A stretch of DNA of 17,607 nucleotides from Suillus spraguei (taxonomy: Eukaryota > Basidiomycota > Agaricomycetes > Boletales > Suillaceae). Position 1 is the stretch's first letter; every line of letters starts with the position of its first letter. Below the pieces are notes generated by a model. The model was not told where the DNA came from, did not search any database, and was given only the letters and a program-made list of their open reading frames with translations. The position numbers were made by a program, and so were the translations under genes. Shown piece after piece: positions 1 through 9,158 of the stretch. The stretch is taken from the NCBI GenBank assembly GCA_016800925.1, contig JABCPU010001050.1, forward strand, positions 1-17,607, in the 5' to 3' direction.

Positions 1-188
1 AGACAATGACAGTGGCAGCAGCAGCAATAACATCTTCAACTTCAGGCTCAACATCCTCAGGCAGTACCAGAGCTGCAGCAATGGCTGGAGTAAACACATT
101 GTTCCCTTGAGCGCCAGTACTGCTTGGCAAAATTTGAGCCAACATGTCATAGAATATCCACCCACTATTAGAAAATTGCCGCAATGAG
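1..188 (-). pseudogene. Myb/SANT-like gene, 3' part, running off the window
   Basis: The minus strand is open from the LTR edge to the window end with LRQFSNSGWIFYDMLAQILP, followed by an acidic and Ala-rich stretch (ALVLPEDVEPEVEDVIAAAA). The NSGWIFYDML motif is the usual continuation of the fungal Myb/SANT-like protein whose first half ends at 9987. The target duplication at 189-193 and 9987-9991 proves the two halves were contiguous. After removal of the element the two frames differ by one base, so the gene was, or has since become, frameshifted at the junction. Confidence 0.78.
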
Positions 189-193
189 CTGCG

Positions 194-829
194 TGTTACG
201 AACTGGGGTGGTGTCACCAGCGACAGTGAAAAGACACAGACGGTCTGCTGGGAAGTTCTACAATGTCCAGAAGAGGACAAGGTGAAAGTACAAGGAATGC
301 GTTCTGAGTACTATCAAGGGTTCAGCCTCAAAGACAAGTCTAAGAGGTTCTACAAGAATAGAGACTAAGGCTAAGGAATGCTTAGACTTAGAGACGATTC
401 AAGACGACTAAAGATTGGAGATCTTTAGCGAAGAGGAATCCAGGTAAAACCCAGTAAGATTAAAGTAAGGAATCTACTACAAGTACACTGTGCTTATATA
501 GGTACATATGTGCACACAGACCAGGTAACCATGGGAATATAAGTGCGTATCCTAATGAGGAAGGCATATATCGTACAAGCATGTTGAAACACATGAGTAA
601 GAGATGAAAGCACATGTTTAGCGTACGCGTATGCTAAACCGGCTGAGTCCGAGAATAGAGTCATGGGAAGTCATGACATCACATGATATGATGTATTGAT
701 GACATACTAGTTGAATCATACAGTCATGTGATGTCTGATGGAAGTGGAAGTGTCCGAGCAATAAGCTCCATATCATGTGATATACGAGAATAGAAAGGAA
801 AATGAATAGGGGCACGTACAACTGTAACA
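194..829 (-). repeat. 3' LTR of the gypsy element (left copy)
   Basis: The 636 bp direct repeat matches 7698-9986 once the nested insertion there is removed. I count about 14 substitutions by eye, mostly transitions, plus one 19 bp length difference. In the element's direction it starts TGTTACAGTTG and ends TTCGTAACA. A minus-strand TATATAAG box lies at 493-500. A 12 bp inverted repeat occurs at 675-686 and 724-735, and a 24 bp near-palindrome at 616-639. It follows a polypurine tract, which marks it as the 3' LTR. Confidence 0.93.
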
Positions 830-842
830 TTACCCCTCTTTT
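830..842 (-). other. Polypurine tract (plus-strand primer)
   Basis: On the minus strand the bases immediately before the left LTR read AAAAGAGGGGTAA. A purine run abutting the 3' LTR is the usual primer for plus-strand DNA synthesis in LTR retrotransposons, and it fixes the orientation of the element. Confidence 0.8.
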
Positions 843-866
843 AAGTGGTTGGTTCACCGAACCAAA

Positions 867-1952
867 TCAAAAGTCTAGCCTGCTGGTCCAGACTGCGTCG
901 AGCTCAATGTCTACAAGCCAGTTTTCTGCATCGGCTGTACTTGGTACACTGTTTCTTTCTTCGGTGGCAGCGACTTGATCGAAGGCTTCTTCTAGTTTCT
1001 TCAATGCGGCATAATAACCGTTATCTCCAGGTTGTTTCTTCAGTAATGTTTGTCCATCAAGAGTCCAACAGACATCTGTAAGATGTCCTGGTGCAAAGGT
1101 CCTGCATACACGACAGAAATAATTGGAGCAGTGGCGCAGTTTATGACCATGTTGGTAGCATTCATGGCAGAAGACATCAGCATAGTGCTGACGAGTGCGT
1201 CCTAATGCTTCTTCTTTACCAATGTCTATGGTATATTGGTCATTGGTACAATCAGGGAATGGGGAATGGAGAGGTCGAAGGACTTTGAGGGGGCTGACTC
1301 CTAAGGTCATTATGGTTCTGATGGCGTTACATCTTCTCTGTGCAAATCTGCGAGCGGATGATCTTGGAAAGATATCAGAGTAATGCGGTGGAGTGGGGTT
1401 TGGTTCTAGGAACGGTGATGATGTTTGGAGGGCAAGTTCCATTGTTATGGGTGACAAGGGTGGTGATGGCATGAAGGGCGTAGGGGATCTGTGGGCAGAA
1501 ACTGGGGATGGTGCAGTTTCTCATTCAGGAGTGTCACGAGTTAAATCGATGACTACTAAGTTATTCTGGGTAAGGTCAATGACCTCATGGTGTGCAGCAT
1601 GTCATTTGTCGATGGCTAAGATGGTGTCTGTGAAAGTCTTGGTAGCAAGAAGCCGGACAATGGCTTTCTTGATGGTCCCTTGCACATAACGTGTGGCGAG
1701 GGCTCGATTTGTAACAGCAACGGGTGTTAGGAGTAGTTCAGCAGTCCTCATGATGAGGATCAATTCTTTTAGCATGACATTGTTGGTGTGAAGGACATGG
1801 GTGTCGAGGTGTTTGGTGTATGATGGGTCAAGGATTACAACCTCCCACATAGACTGGATTTGTTCTGGGGTTTCAGGGAGTGCGAATGGCGATGAGTCAA
1901 TGAGACTTGAGATGTTTGATGAGGGTGAAGAAGACGTGGATGATTGAGACAT
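867..1952 (-). pseudogene. Extra 3' ORF: zinc-knuckle protein downstream of integrase
   Basis: A 361-codon frame starts at the ATG at 1952 and is broken only by TGA at 1602-1604 and 1521-1523. The N-terminal third is Ser-rich, then has a helical-looking segment around MWEVVILDPSYTKHL and LKELILIMRTAELLLTP. The C-terminal third has two zinc-binding motifs at 1068-1169: C-X2-C-X4-H-X4-C (CHECYQHGHKLRHC), the classical retroviral nucleocapsid knuckle, then C-X2-C-X6-H-X4-C (CRVCRTFAPGHLTDVC). It lies about 50 bp after the pol stop and ends 24 bp before the polypurine tract, the place where env or accessory genes sit. I recall similar hypothetical proteins from agaricomycete genomes, but this is unchecked. 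The knuckles suggest nucleic-acid binding. The function is unknown; a Gag-like or chaperone role is inference. Confidence 0.75.
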
Positions 1953-2004
1953 GTTTCGATGATTTTAGTTGATCGATTGCGTGTACGATTGATTGTCGAG
2001 ATAC

Positions 2005-2679
2005 TCAGAGTGAATTTCGCTTCTTATAAGCATTCAGGATCCGAGCAGAGTTCTTCAGGTTTCCTTCTGGAAGTCATTCGTTATTCCCTGATGAATATCC
2101 TTTCCATGTCACGAGGTATCTTCAGTGACTGCTGGTGCCTTTGTGAGAAAGAATTGCTTTGACTTCATATTCTTCTTCTTCTTCAATGATGTCAGGTGGG
2201 GGTTCTGAGAAGTTTGGGCCATGTACATCGTTTTTGCTATATGATGATAAGACCGAAGCATGGAATGTAGGATGGATTTTCCATTGCTGAGGAAGTTTGA
2301 GTGTAAACGTGATTGGTGACAGAACTGCGATGATAGGGAATGGTCCATATTGTTTTGGTGCGAGCTTCCGTGATGGGAGTTTCAGTCTAAGATTAGCTGC
2401 TGACAGCCAGACCTTGTCTCCGATCTTCCATGGAGTGTACTTCTTTCCTCGGGATCATTCGGCCATTGTTTGCATCGCAATATTGTGACAGGTGATTGCT
2501 TCTTCTCTTATCTTTTGCAGGGATCGTACTCGATCTTCTGCTGCGGGGACAGATGAGTTGGGGATCAGATGAGGGATGGCACATGGTTCGTATCACATCA
2601 TCAGATAAAAGGGTGATGCATTCCTTGCATCATGTTTTCAGTGGTTATGGACAAATTCTGCGATTGGTAGATGTTCTAC
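2005..2679 (-). pseudogene. Pol C-terminus: integrase tail and chromodomain
   Basis: This continues the integrase frame after the TGA at 2680. It covers the gypsy integrase C-terminal module (KYTPWKIGDKVWL, LAPKQYGPFPII, HPTFHASVL) and ends in a chromodomain (EEEYEVKAIL, RYLVTWKGYSSGNNE, then a Leu/Asn/Lys-rich helix) before a TGA at 2005-2007, which is probably the true stop. Chromodomains on integrases direct insertion to marked chromatin in chromoviruses. Five in-frame TGA codons interrupt it, at 2638, 2593, 2455, 2122 and 2074. Each falls where family members would be expected to have Arg (CGA), Trp (TGG) or Gly. No frameshift is needed across the segment. Confidence 0.88.
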
Positions 2680-4275
2680 TCAATTTTCAGGGTTGTTGCG
2701 GCAATAGATGCACAGGTACATTTCTAGCTCTTGATTGAGCTGCTCAGTTTGACCATCAGTCTGGGAGTGATAAGCCGTAGATGGGGCAATGACATAGTCG
2801 AGAAGTCGGGCAAGTTCCTTGGAGAAACAAGATAGGAACTGCAGGCCATGATCAGAGATGACCTCGTCATGGAGTCCAAATCGACGATAGATGTGCTTCA
2901 AGAATAATTTGGCAACACCTTCGGAAGTGATGGTTTTTAGACAAGGGATAATAATTACCCCCTTCATAAGGCCATGGTCTACCATGACCATGATACTGTC
3001 AAAGCCTCTAGAGATGGGGAGGTCAGTGATAAGATCGACAGAGACCTGAGAAAAAGGTTGAGTCGCAGATGAGGGGATCAGGGTAAGCGGAGGTCGAACA
3101 GGATGTGTATCTGCTTTCATTTGCTGACAAAGGGCGCAACCCTCTACATAATTCCAAATATAGGAGCCCATAGCGGGCCACCAGGCTTCTCGTTTGACGA
3201 GTTCTTCAGTTTTGAATCTACTGGGATGTCCCGTGGTAGGATGATCATGATACCTTTTCAGGATATTGGAATGATGTGCCGGCGGAATGTAGGCACAATT
3301 CTTAAAATAGAGGATGTTCTCCTCAATCTTCCAGTCAGAGAGTGTTGACTTCATAGGGGGAAGGCACATGCCATCAAGGGCATCGGATGCTGTCTTGAAG
3401 ACATGGTCATCGAGGGGGTCAGAGGATGACAAAACATCCTTCAGGTCGGTGTCAATAAGACGAATGAATAGAGCATCAGGGAGGAGAGTCTGGTCCTCGT
3501 TATCATCTTTGCTGGAGTCATAGTCGGGTAGGCGAGATAATGCATCAGGTACTGCCAATTTAGTACCTGCAACGTGATGCAGTTCAATGTCATAAATAGA
3601 CAAAATCAGTTGCCAATGTGCTTGGCGATGGGTAAGCTTCTGTGCACTTCTAAAGTACAGAAGATTCTTGTGGTCGGTGAATACCAGGACGGGGTGCAGG
3701 TTTCCTTCAAGATAATGACGCCATTCATTCAATGCCCGGATTACGGCAAGGAGTTCCTGATCAAAGATCTGGTAATTGCATTCTGCGGGGTTCAAAGACT
3801 GTGAGAGGTATGCGCATGGGTGATAAACACCATTCTCATCAGTCTGCAAGAGAACTCCGCCAGTTGCTACAAGTGAAGCGTCGGTAGCAATAGCAAATTG
3901 TTGGGAAGGATCAGGGTTACGAAGTACCAGTTGGGATGTGAAGCATTGTTTCAGTTCTTCGAAGGTGTCCATACATTCGGTTGACCAATCAAAGGCCTTA
4001 TCTTTCTTTGTTAATTCGATAAGGGGTCGGGCGATGTCAGAGTAGTGGGAGATGAACGTTTGGTAGAAGTTGCAAAAGCCGAGGAATGACCAAACATCTT
4101 TTACAGATTTTGAAATTGGCCATTCAGCGATTCCCTTGGTCTTGGCGGTATCCATAGCAACTTGTCTGGGCCAAATTATCATTCCGAGGTATTCCACTTC
4201 TTCTGCATCAAAGGTGCATTTCTCCAGTTTCAGGAACAAATGTTCCTTTCGTATCTTCATCAAAACCCATCTGGT
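2680..4275 (-). pseudogene. Pol: RT thumb, RNase H and integrase core
   Basis: This long open stretch is in frame with the RT part and separated from it only by the TGA at 4276. Counting residues from position 4263, the RT connection (VEYLGMII, SFLGFCNFYQTFI) occupies about 20-110. RNase H follows at about 122-245, with FAIATDAS, DQELLAVI and FTDHKNL supplying acidic residues. The integrase zinc site is H341-X4-H346-X29-C376-X2-C379. The catalytic triad is D410, D471, E507, with 35 residues between the last two (DD35E). The motif usually reading SDRG is SDHG here. It ends at a TGA at 2680-2682, within NPEN followed by VEHLP where a Trp is expected. The domains are intact enough for certain family assignment, but the polyprotein is not translatable as it stands. 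Confidence 0.93.
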
Positions 4276-4929
4276 TCATTCGTGGTGTTCTGCCATTGTT
4301 GTAGAGAAAATTAGGATATCATCCATGTAGATAACCATCCATCCTTCATTGATGTCTTGTTGGAAAGTATGATTCATGTACGCTTGGAAAGTTGCTGGGG
4401 AATTACAGAGACCAAAGAACATGACATTCAGTTCGAAGAGGCCGAATTCTGTGGTAAATGCTGCTTTCCAGCGATCATTGGGATGGATGTGAATGTTATT
4501 ATATCTGGACCGAATATCCATTTTCATAAGGAATTGTGCATTGTGAAGGCGTGCAACAAGGGAAATAGGGAGTGGGAGCGGATAAGTGTTCTTGACTGTC
4601 CAATCATTGATGTAGTGATAATCTTGACAGGGATGCAATTCTCCACTCTTCTTTCCCACAAAGAAGAAGCCACTGGCTTGTGGTGACTTCAATTCTGAGA
4701 TAAAGCCTTTTGCAACGTTTTCATCAATAAATGTTTTGACGGCAGCGCGTTCTTTTTCCGATAATGGGTAAACCTTAGACATGCGAGGGATAAAACCAGG
4801 TTTGGTATCAATGCGATGATCAATGCGATGATCAATGCGATGATCAATGCGATGATCAATGCCAGGGCATTCGGGGGGTAGTTTGTTCAGACCATCTTTA
4901 GCAAAGACATCCGCAAAGTCGTGCAAGTA
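4276..4929 (-). pseudogene. Pol: reverse transcriptase fingers and palm
   Basis: The segment holds gypsy RT blocks in order: YPLSEKERAAVKTFIDE, SPQASGFFFVGKKSGELHPC, DYHYINDWTVKNTYPLPL, MKMDIRSRYNNIHI, FFGLCNSPATFQAYMN and the catalytic YMDDILIF. The first catalytic Asp (MDI) and the YMDD pair are present. A 12 bp unit is repeated four times at 4807-4854, adding a run of Ile-Asp-His-Arg tetrapeptides before the first block. The segment opens after a TAA (4930-4932) and closes at a TGA (4276-4278) between HHE and TRW. A run of eight A (4954-4961 on the minus strand) just upstream shifts the frame relative to the linker ORF. Confidence 0.92.
4807..4864 (-). repeat. 12 bp tandem repeat inside RT
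   Basis: The plus-strand unit ATCAATGCGATG occurs four times at 4807-4854, followed by a partial copy. It is in frame and encodes repeated Ile-Asp-His-Arg at the start of the RT region, where related elements usually have one such tetrapeptide. This looks like a recent slippage expansion. Confidence 0.85.
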
Positions 4930-5054
4930 TTACAGGACCAATTCTTCAAAGGATTTTTTTTCTTTTCCTTCTCATCTGTGGCGAATTCCTGAGCTTTATT
5001 ACTATATTTCGTGGGAGGAAGAGAGATTGTGGAGTAGTTGGGGAGTTGTTCGAG

Positions 5055-5892
5055 TCAGGAAGCTCCATCTCGTGTGAGGGGTGTATCCATGGATACTTCT
5101 TCGATGATTCTCATGCTAACTCCGTCGGTGTCATACTCCACAAGAAACTCTCCATCTCCAAGCTCGTAAGAGGAAATCTTGCGTACTTCTGGCGCATGCC
5201 AGACGTCTTGCATTGTGTTGAATTGGTCATCATCCTCTGTCGGGATCAATGAGGGCACGGGTTCTTCAGCAATGTCTTCAGACATTGGTTCTTCTTCATC
5301 GGGGATTTCTTCAATCGAAGCTGAGGGAGTATTTTGAAGAGTTTTCGGAGGAAAGTAGAATTTGGATAGTTTAGGTACATTTGTATCCCGCCCAGGGATT
5401 TCTTCTTCCGCTTTTCTCTTTCCATACTTCTGTTCTTCTATTGGCCATTGCTCAATAGGTTTGGGTCTGGCCCAATACTCGGGCTCGGAGTCGTTCTTGC
5501 GCTTCTCTGCACGAGGGATCAGTGATACTGCTTGCGGCAGTTGTACACGAGGAGTGGAAGTTGCAGTATGTGGCATTTGTACTTCAGGTTCTGGGGTTAT
5601 TGCACATGGCACACATGCTGGTTTAGGTTCTGGATCTTTTGGAACATCAGGTGGTGTGAAGGTTGCAACCTTCGATGGAAGCTTAGAGTTCTCCCATTTC
5701 TTCTGTGAAGGGGCCTTCTTCACATGTTCTGGAAACTCGATTGGGAGTCCATTCTTCTTTCTATCTTTGTCCATATCGATCTCAATTTCATCAGATTTGG
5801 GGGTACGAGAGAGACTGAGGGTTTCGGCGGTCCAATCAATGACTGGGTTCATTGCATGAAGCCAAGAGATCCCCAATAATATCTGGTCGCGT
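5055..5892 (-). pseudogene. Pol: protease C-terminal part and Pro/Glu-rich linker
   Basis: It begins at the edge of the nested element. The first residues (ILLGISWLHAMNPVIDW) are the end of a gypsy aspartic protease, the hydrophobic LGISWL followed by the typical NP-x-IDW. If the nested element and one GCGT target are removed, this joins in frame to the protease half at 6836. The rest, about 230 residues, is a linker rich in Pro, Glu, Lys and Asp, with no recognised domain; it is probably disordered. It stops at a TGA at 5055-5057. Downstream sequence in the same frame continues briefly (LEQLPNYSTISLPPTKYS) before the poly-A frameshift leading into RT. Confidence 0.85.
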
Positions 5893-6835
5893 TGTGACGA
5901 ACAAACTCACGCTGAGCTTGAAATGGCACATTTTCGTATAGGTGTCACACAGCTATCATTATCCTTACCTTTCAGCTTCACCATCCCTTGCCATGACACT
6001 TTACCATGCATTACCCCTATCTAACGGTATCGTTCCGCACTCCGGAGGCCTCATTGCAGCTTAATGGCTGTACTGCAGCAACTTTCCCGTGAAGTGGTGA
6101 TCTTCGGCAATCTCTGCGAACCCATTAGGCATCCACAAGCAAGATTCACCGTCCGTCCTATGTCCATCCAGTCTCGCTGGTACATGATGTTTTGTAAACT
6201 GTAGTGCAGTCTTATTACATGTCTGCCGTGTGTTAATCCTATCCCTTCCATTTCCGTAGCTATTCCTTTCGTATAAAATTCCTAGGTACCCGTACTCTTT
6301 CCACACTTCCCTCCTATAGTATACACGGTACTTAGGAATAGTCACCACTACTGTCACTACAAAATAAAGTCCTTTACTGAAGTCACTGTTTCCTTAAGAA
6401 TTGCTTTACCGCTGCACGCACCACCACTCTTTACTGCTTTCCTGCACTTCACCGCTAGCGCTACTGCTTTCTCACGCTTCATCGCTACACTACCGCTTGT
6501 TTTACCACAAAAGTTCCCACGCTTACCACAGTTTTACCGCTTGTACTACCACAGTTTTACTGTTCATGCTACCGCTTGTCTACCGCATTCCCACGCTTAC
6601 CGCTAGTTCTACCGCAAGTTTCCCACGGACCAGAGTATTACTGCTAGCATCTCGCTACCTCCAACGGCATTCTCGCACCACAGGTTGGGCAATATCGAAC
6701 TATACTAACTTAGCATTCCCTTTAGGGTCGAACGTTCTTGCCTTTGCAAGTGAAGCAGACTAGGTAGAGCGCAAGACTCGCATACTAGCTCAGGCCATGG
6801 TTTATCTACAGCCCAGGCTAGATTGTATCTTTACA
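5893..6835 (+). mobile_element. Nested solo LTR A (943 bp)
   Basis: The insert begins TGTGACG and ends TTTACA (TG..CA termini). It is flanked by a direct 4 bp duplication GCGT (5889-5892 and 6836-6839). Removing it restores the protease frame exactly. It has no pol domains. On the plus strand there is a TATAAAAT box at 6272-6279 and an AATAAA signal at 6363-6368, in the order expected for U3 then R, so I orient it +. From about 6400 to 6630 it is pyrimidine-rich with many irregular copies of TACCGCTT and CCCACGCTT. These traits fit a solo LTR left by recombination; a small non-autonomous LTR element is the alternative. Confidence 0.8.
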
Positions 6836-7117
6836 GCGTCGGCCAAGTTTAGTGATATTGAACTTGCCGAGCATGGTACGTTGATCGATTCTGACTATCA
6901 ATAGGCAGTAGTGCATGATTGGTCCTCCTTTGATATAGGTACTGTCAGCAGTTGTGACTCTGAAGGGCTCGTCGAGTTTTCTTCTAGTGATTTTATGGAG
7001 TTTCACAAACTCTTTGGAGATGAAGGTTCCAGCTGCTCCGGAATCTATGATGGCAGTGGTTTCCACGGATTTGAGACAAACACGCGATAGGAGTTTAATA
7101 GGAACACAAAATTCCTT
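6836..7117 (-). pseudogene. Pol: protease N-terminal part
   Basis: The frame runs through CLKSVETTAIIDSGAAGTFI, which contains the aspartic protease active-site motif DSGA, then the flap-like region (VTTADSTYIKGGPI) and KFNITKLGRR, where nested LTR A begins. It lies downstream of and in frame with the Gag zinc knuckle, with in-frame TGA at 7202 and 7118 between them. Such a single Gag-Pol frame is seen in some gypsy elements, but here the stops make it unclear. The protein would process the polyprotein. It is split in two by the insertion and cannot be functional. Confidence 0.88.
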
Positions 7118-7201
7118 TCATTGACCTACAGAGCATATAAGTTGCAAGAGTACATTGGGGGAGACGTACACTGATTTCTTGTCTCTCCATTCTAGAAAAT
7201 A

Positions 7202-7466
7202 TCATGTGAGACATTGTACCGTTTCTTCTTCATCTTCTTCATCAGGAAGTTTCATTGTTTCAGCCTTTCGGTCTGAAGTCTTCTTCTTCCTTTCAGGGCA
7301 ATGATGGGAATGATGCCCTTTCTTTTGGCACATGAAGCATAGGCCTTTCTTCATGCATTCATTGTGATCTGCATCCGATATGCAATTTGTTGCATAATAG
7401 GATACACTCCGCAGAGTTATCATGATCTCCTGTTGTTGGAAGACCGATCTTGGATTTGAATTCTTT
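7202..7466 (-). pseudogene. Gag remnant: C-terminal zinc knuckle only
   Basis: The minus strand encodes GLCFMCQKKGHHSHHCPERK, a perfect C-X2-C-X4-H-X4-C nucleocapsid knuckle, followed by an acidic tail (DEEDEEETVQ) and a TGA at 7202-7204. Just upstream is a (CAA)n run on the minus strand (around 7477-7493), which would encode Gln or Thr depending on frame. The knuckle starts only about 350 bp from the LTR, leaving no room for the usual capsid region of a gypsy Gag, about 250 to 300 residues. Most of gag therefore appears deleted. No convincing start codon is visible. Confidence 0.8.
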
Positions 7467-7697
7467 TCCAGATAGTTGTTGTTGTTGTTGTTGTGGAGTC
7501 TAAATAATTCGATCTTGGTGAGTGTGATTTCTCAGTGCCTACACGCATTGTTTTGCTGTCCGTTAGGGCTTGTCTTCTGTCAGAGGGCTCCTCTTGACAA
7601 TCTGTTTAGTGTACGCATACGCTAATCTGCTTATCTAAGCAATCAGGGTTCAGGGTCGAAGACTGGATAGTTGACGATCAGATAGACTTTAATCTTT
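7467..7697 (-). other. 5' leader of the gypsy element
   Basis: This is the region between the 5' LTR and the Gag stub. In the element's direction the bases after the LTR read AAAAGATTAAAGTC, which I could not match to a tRNA 3' end, so the primer site is unassigned. A 24 bp motif at 7604-7627 (GTTTAGTGTACGCATACGCT then AATC) resembles the near-palindrome in both LTRs. Confidence 0.6.
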
Positions 7698-8437
7698 TGT
7701 TACGAACTGGGGTGGCATCACCAGTGACAGTGAAAAGACACAGACGGTCTTCTGGGAAGTTCTACAATGTCCAGAAGAGGACAAGGTGAAAGTACAAGGA
7801 ACACGTTCTGAGTACTATCAAGGGTTCAGCCTCAAAGACAAGTCTAAGAGGTTCTATGAGAATAGAGACTAAGGCTAAGGAGTGCTTAGACTTAGAGACG
7901 ATTCAAGACGACTAAAGATTGGAGATCTTTAGCGAAGAGGAATCCAGGTAAAACCCAGTAAGATTAAAGTAAGGAATCTACTATAAGTACACTGTGCTTA
8001 TATAAGTACACTGTGCTTATATAGGTACATATGTGGGCACAGACCAGGTAACCATGGGAATATAAGTGCGTATCCTAATGAGGAAGGCATATATCGTACA
8101 AGCATGTTGAAACGCATGAGTAAGAGATGAAAGCACATGTTTAGCGTACGCGTATGCTAAACCAGCTGAGTCCGAGAATAGAGTCATGGGAAGTCATGAC
8201 ATCACATGATATGATGTATTGATGACATACTAGTTGAATCATACAGTCATGTGATGTCTGATGGAAGTGGAAGTGTCCGAGCAATAAGCTCCATATCTGT
8301 CATATACCGTACATTCAGGTCTAGATCAAATCCAATCCATGGACATCCAGACACCCAACCTACACATATCTGATCCACCCATCCAATCCAGTTCACATAT
8401 CCGATCCACCCATCCACTCCAATCCATATCCATCTGT

Positions 8438-8520
8438 GTCCATATCCGATCCGTGTCCATATCCGATCCGTGTCCATATCCGATCCATGTCCATATCCGA
8501 TCCGAGTTCATATCCGAACT
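8438..8520 (+). repeat. 17 bp minisatellite in nested LTR B
   Basis: Four tandem units of GTCCATATCCGATCCGT (last two bases variable) occupy 8438-8505, followed by a partial degenerate copy. Related CATATCYGATCCACCCATCC copies lie just upstream at about 8360-8415. Confidence 0.85.
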
Positions 8521-8751
8521 ATTCCCGCGCACCTGCGCATTACCCCTTTTAGAATATACCTGTGTCTCCGGCTTCTGGGTATCTCTGTGCTTCCGGTTCT
8601 TGGTGATCTCTGCCTCCATCTTGATAAATATTTCATACAAGCTTCATCTCCGAGTCATAGCCTTATGTCCTGCTGTACTTACTAATGTGTTTCCGTATGC
8701 TTCAGACATAGCCTCAGACTATCCGTACTTACCCTCCGGCATGCTCCTACA

Positions 8752-8759
8752 GTATATAA
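8752..8759 (+). promoter_or_regulatory. TATA box of nested LTR B
   Basis: TATATAAA occurs about 455 bp into the element. It is followed within about 60 bp by pyrimidine-rich sequence, the position expected for a U3 promoter. It is inferred from sequence only. Confidence 0.45.
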
Positions 8760-9158
8760 ACTTGTAGTACAACTCCTGCAGACCTTAGTCTGATTCATTG
8801 TTCCTACTTCTGTATATTCCTTTGATTACTCTGTATCCTATTATCATGTCTATATAACTCCGTCTCCGTTCTTGCACTTGGGCTCCGGCCCTTGTAAGCT
8901 TCCAACTCAGGCCTATGGGATCACTCCCTAGGCCGGAGCTTTGATCCTATGTCCTATAATCTTTTCGGACTTCGTCCATCTCTGTCTATCACCTGTTTCA
9001 CCTCCGACTCTACCTTTGGTAGTCTTATACTGTCTGTTTCTATTCTGGACCTTGTCCGGAGTAGTCTATACTATCTCTACACCATATCCGGACCTACTCC
9101 TCTCTAGTAGCCAACACTCCCTCTAAGATCCGCAGAGCTATGCTCATCCGATCATCCG

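Noticed and set aside
618..857. 79-codon minus-strand frame
   Set aside because: It lies within the 3' LTR and reappears in part at 9784-10113 through the other LTR; it is LTR sequence, not a gene.
1521..4278. Recoding of TGA (selenocysteine or a variant code) to explain the many TGA stops
   Set aside because: The positions would need both Arg and Trp, no recoding structure is evident, and CpG deamination explains them more simply.
1091..5859. Numerous plus-strand frames of 60 to 165 codons opposite pol and the 3' ORF
   Set aside because: They are antisense shadows of the minus-strand Ty3/gypsy domains, which have catalytic motifs.
6051..6357. 66- and 98-codon minus-strand frames in nested LTR A as captured genes
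   Set aside because: No domain, they overlap each other in different frames, and lie wholly in a non-coding LTR-like element.
8247..8767. Frames encoding DMDTDRIW- or HIRSVSISDP-type repeats
   Set aside because: They arise from the 17 bp minisatellite in nested LTR B and cross the element boundary.
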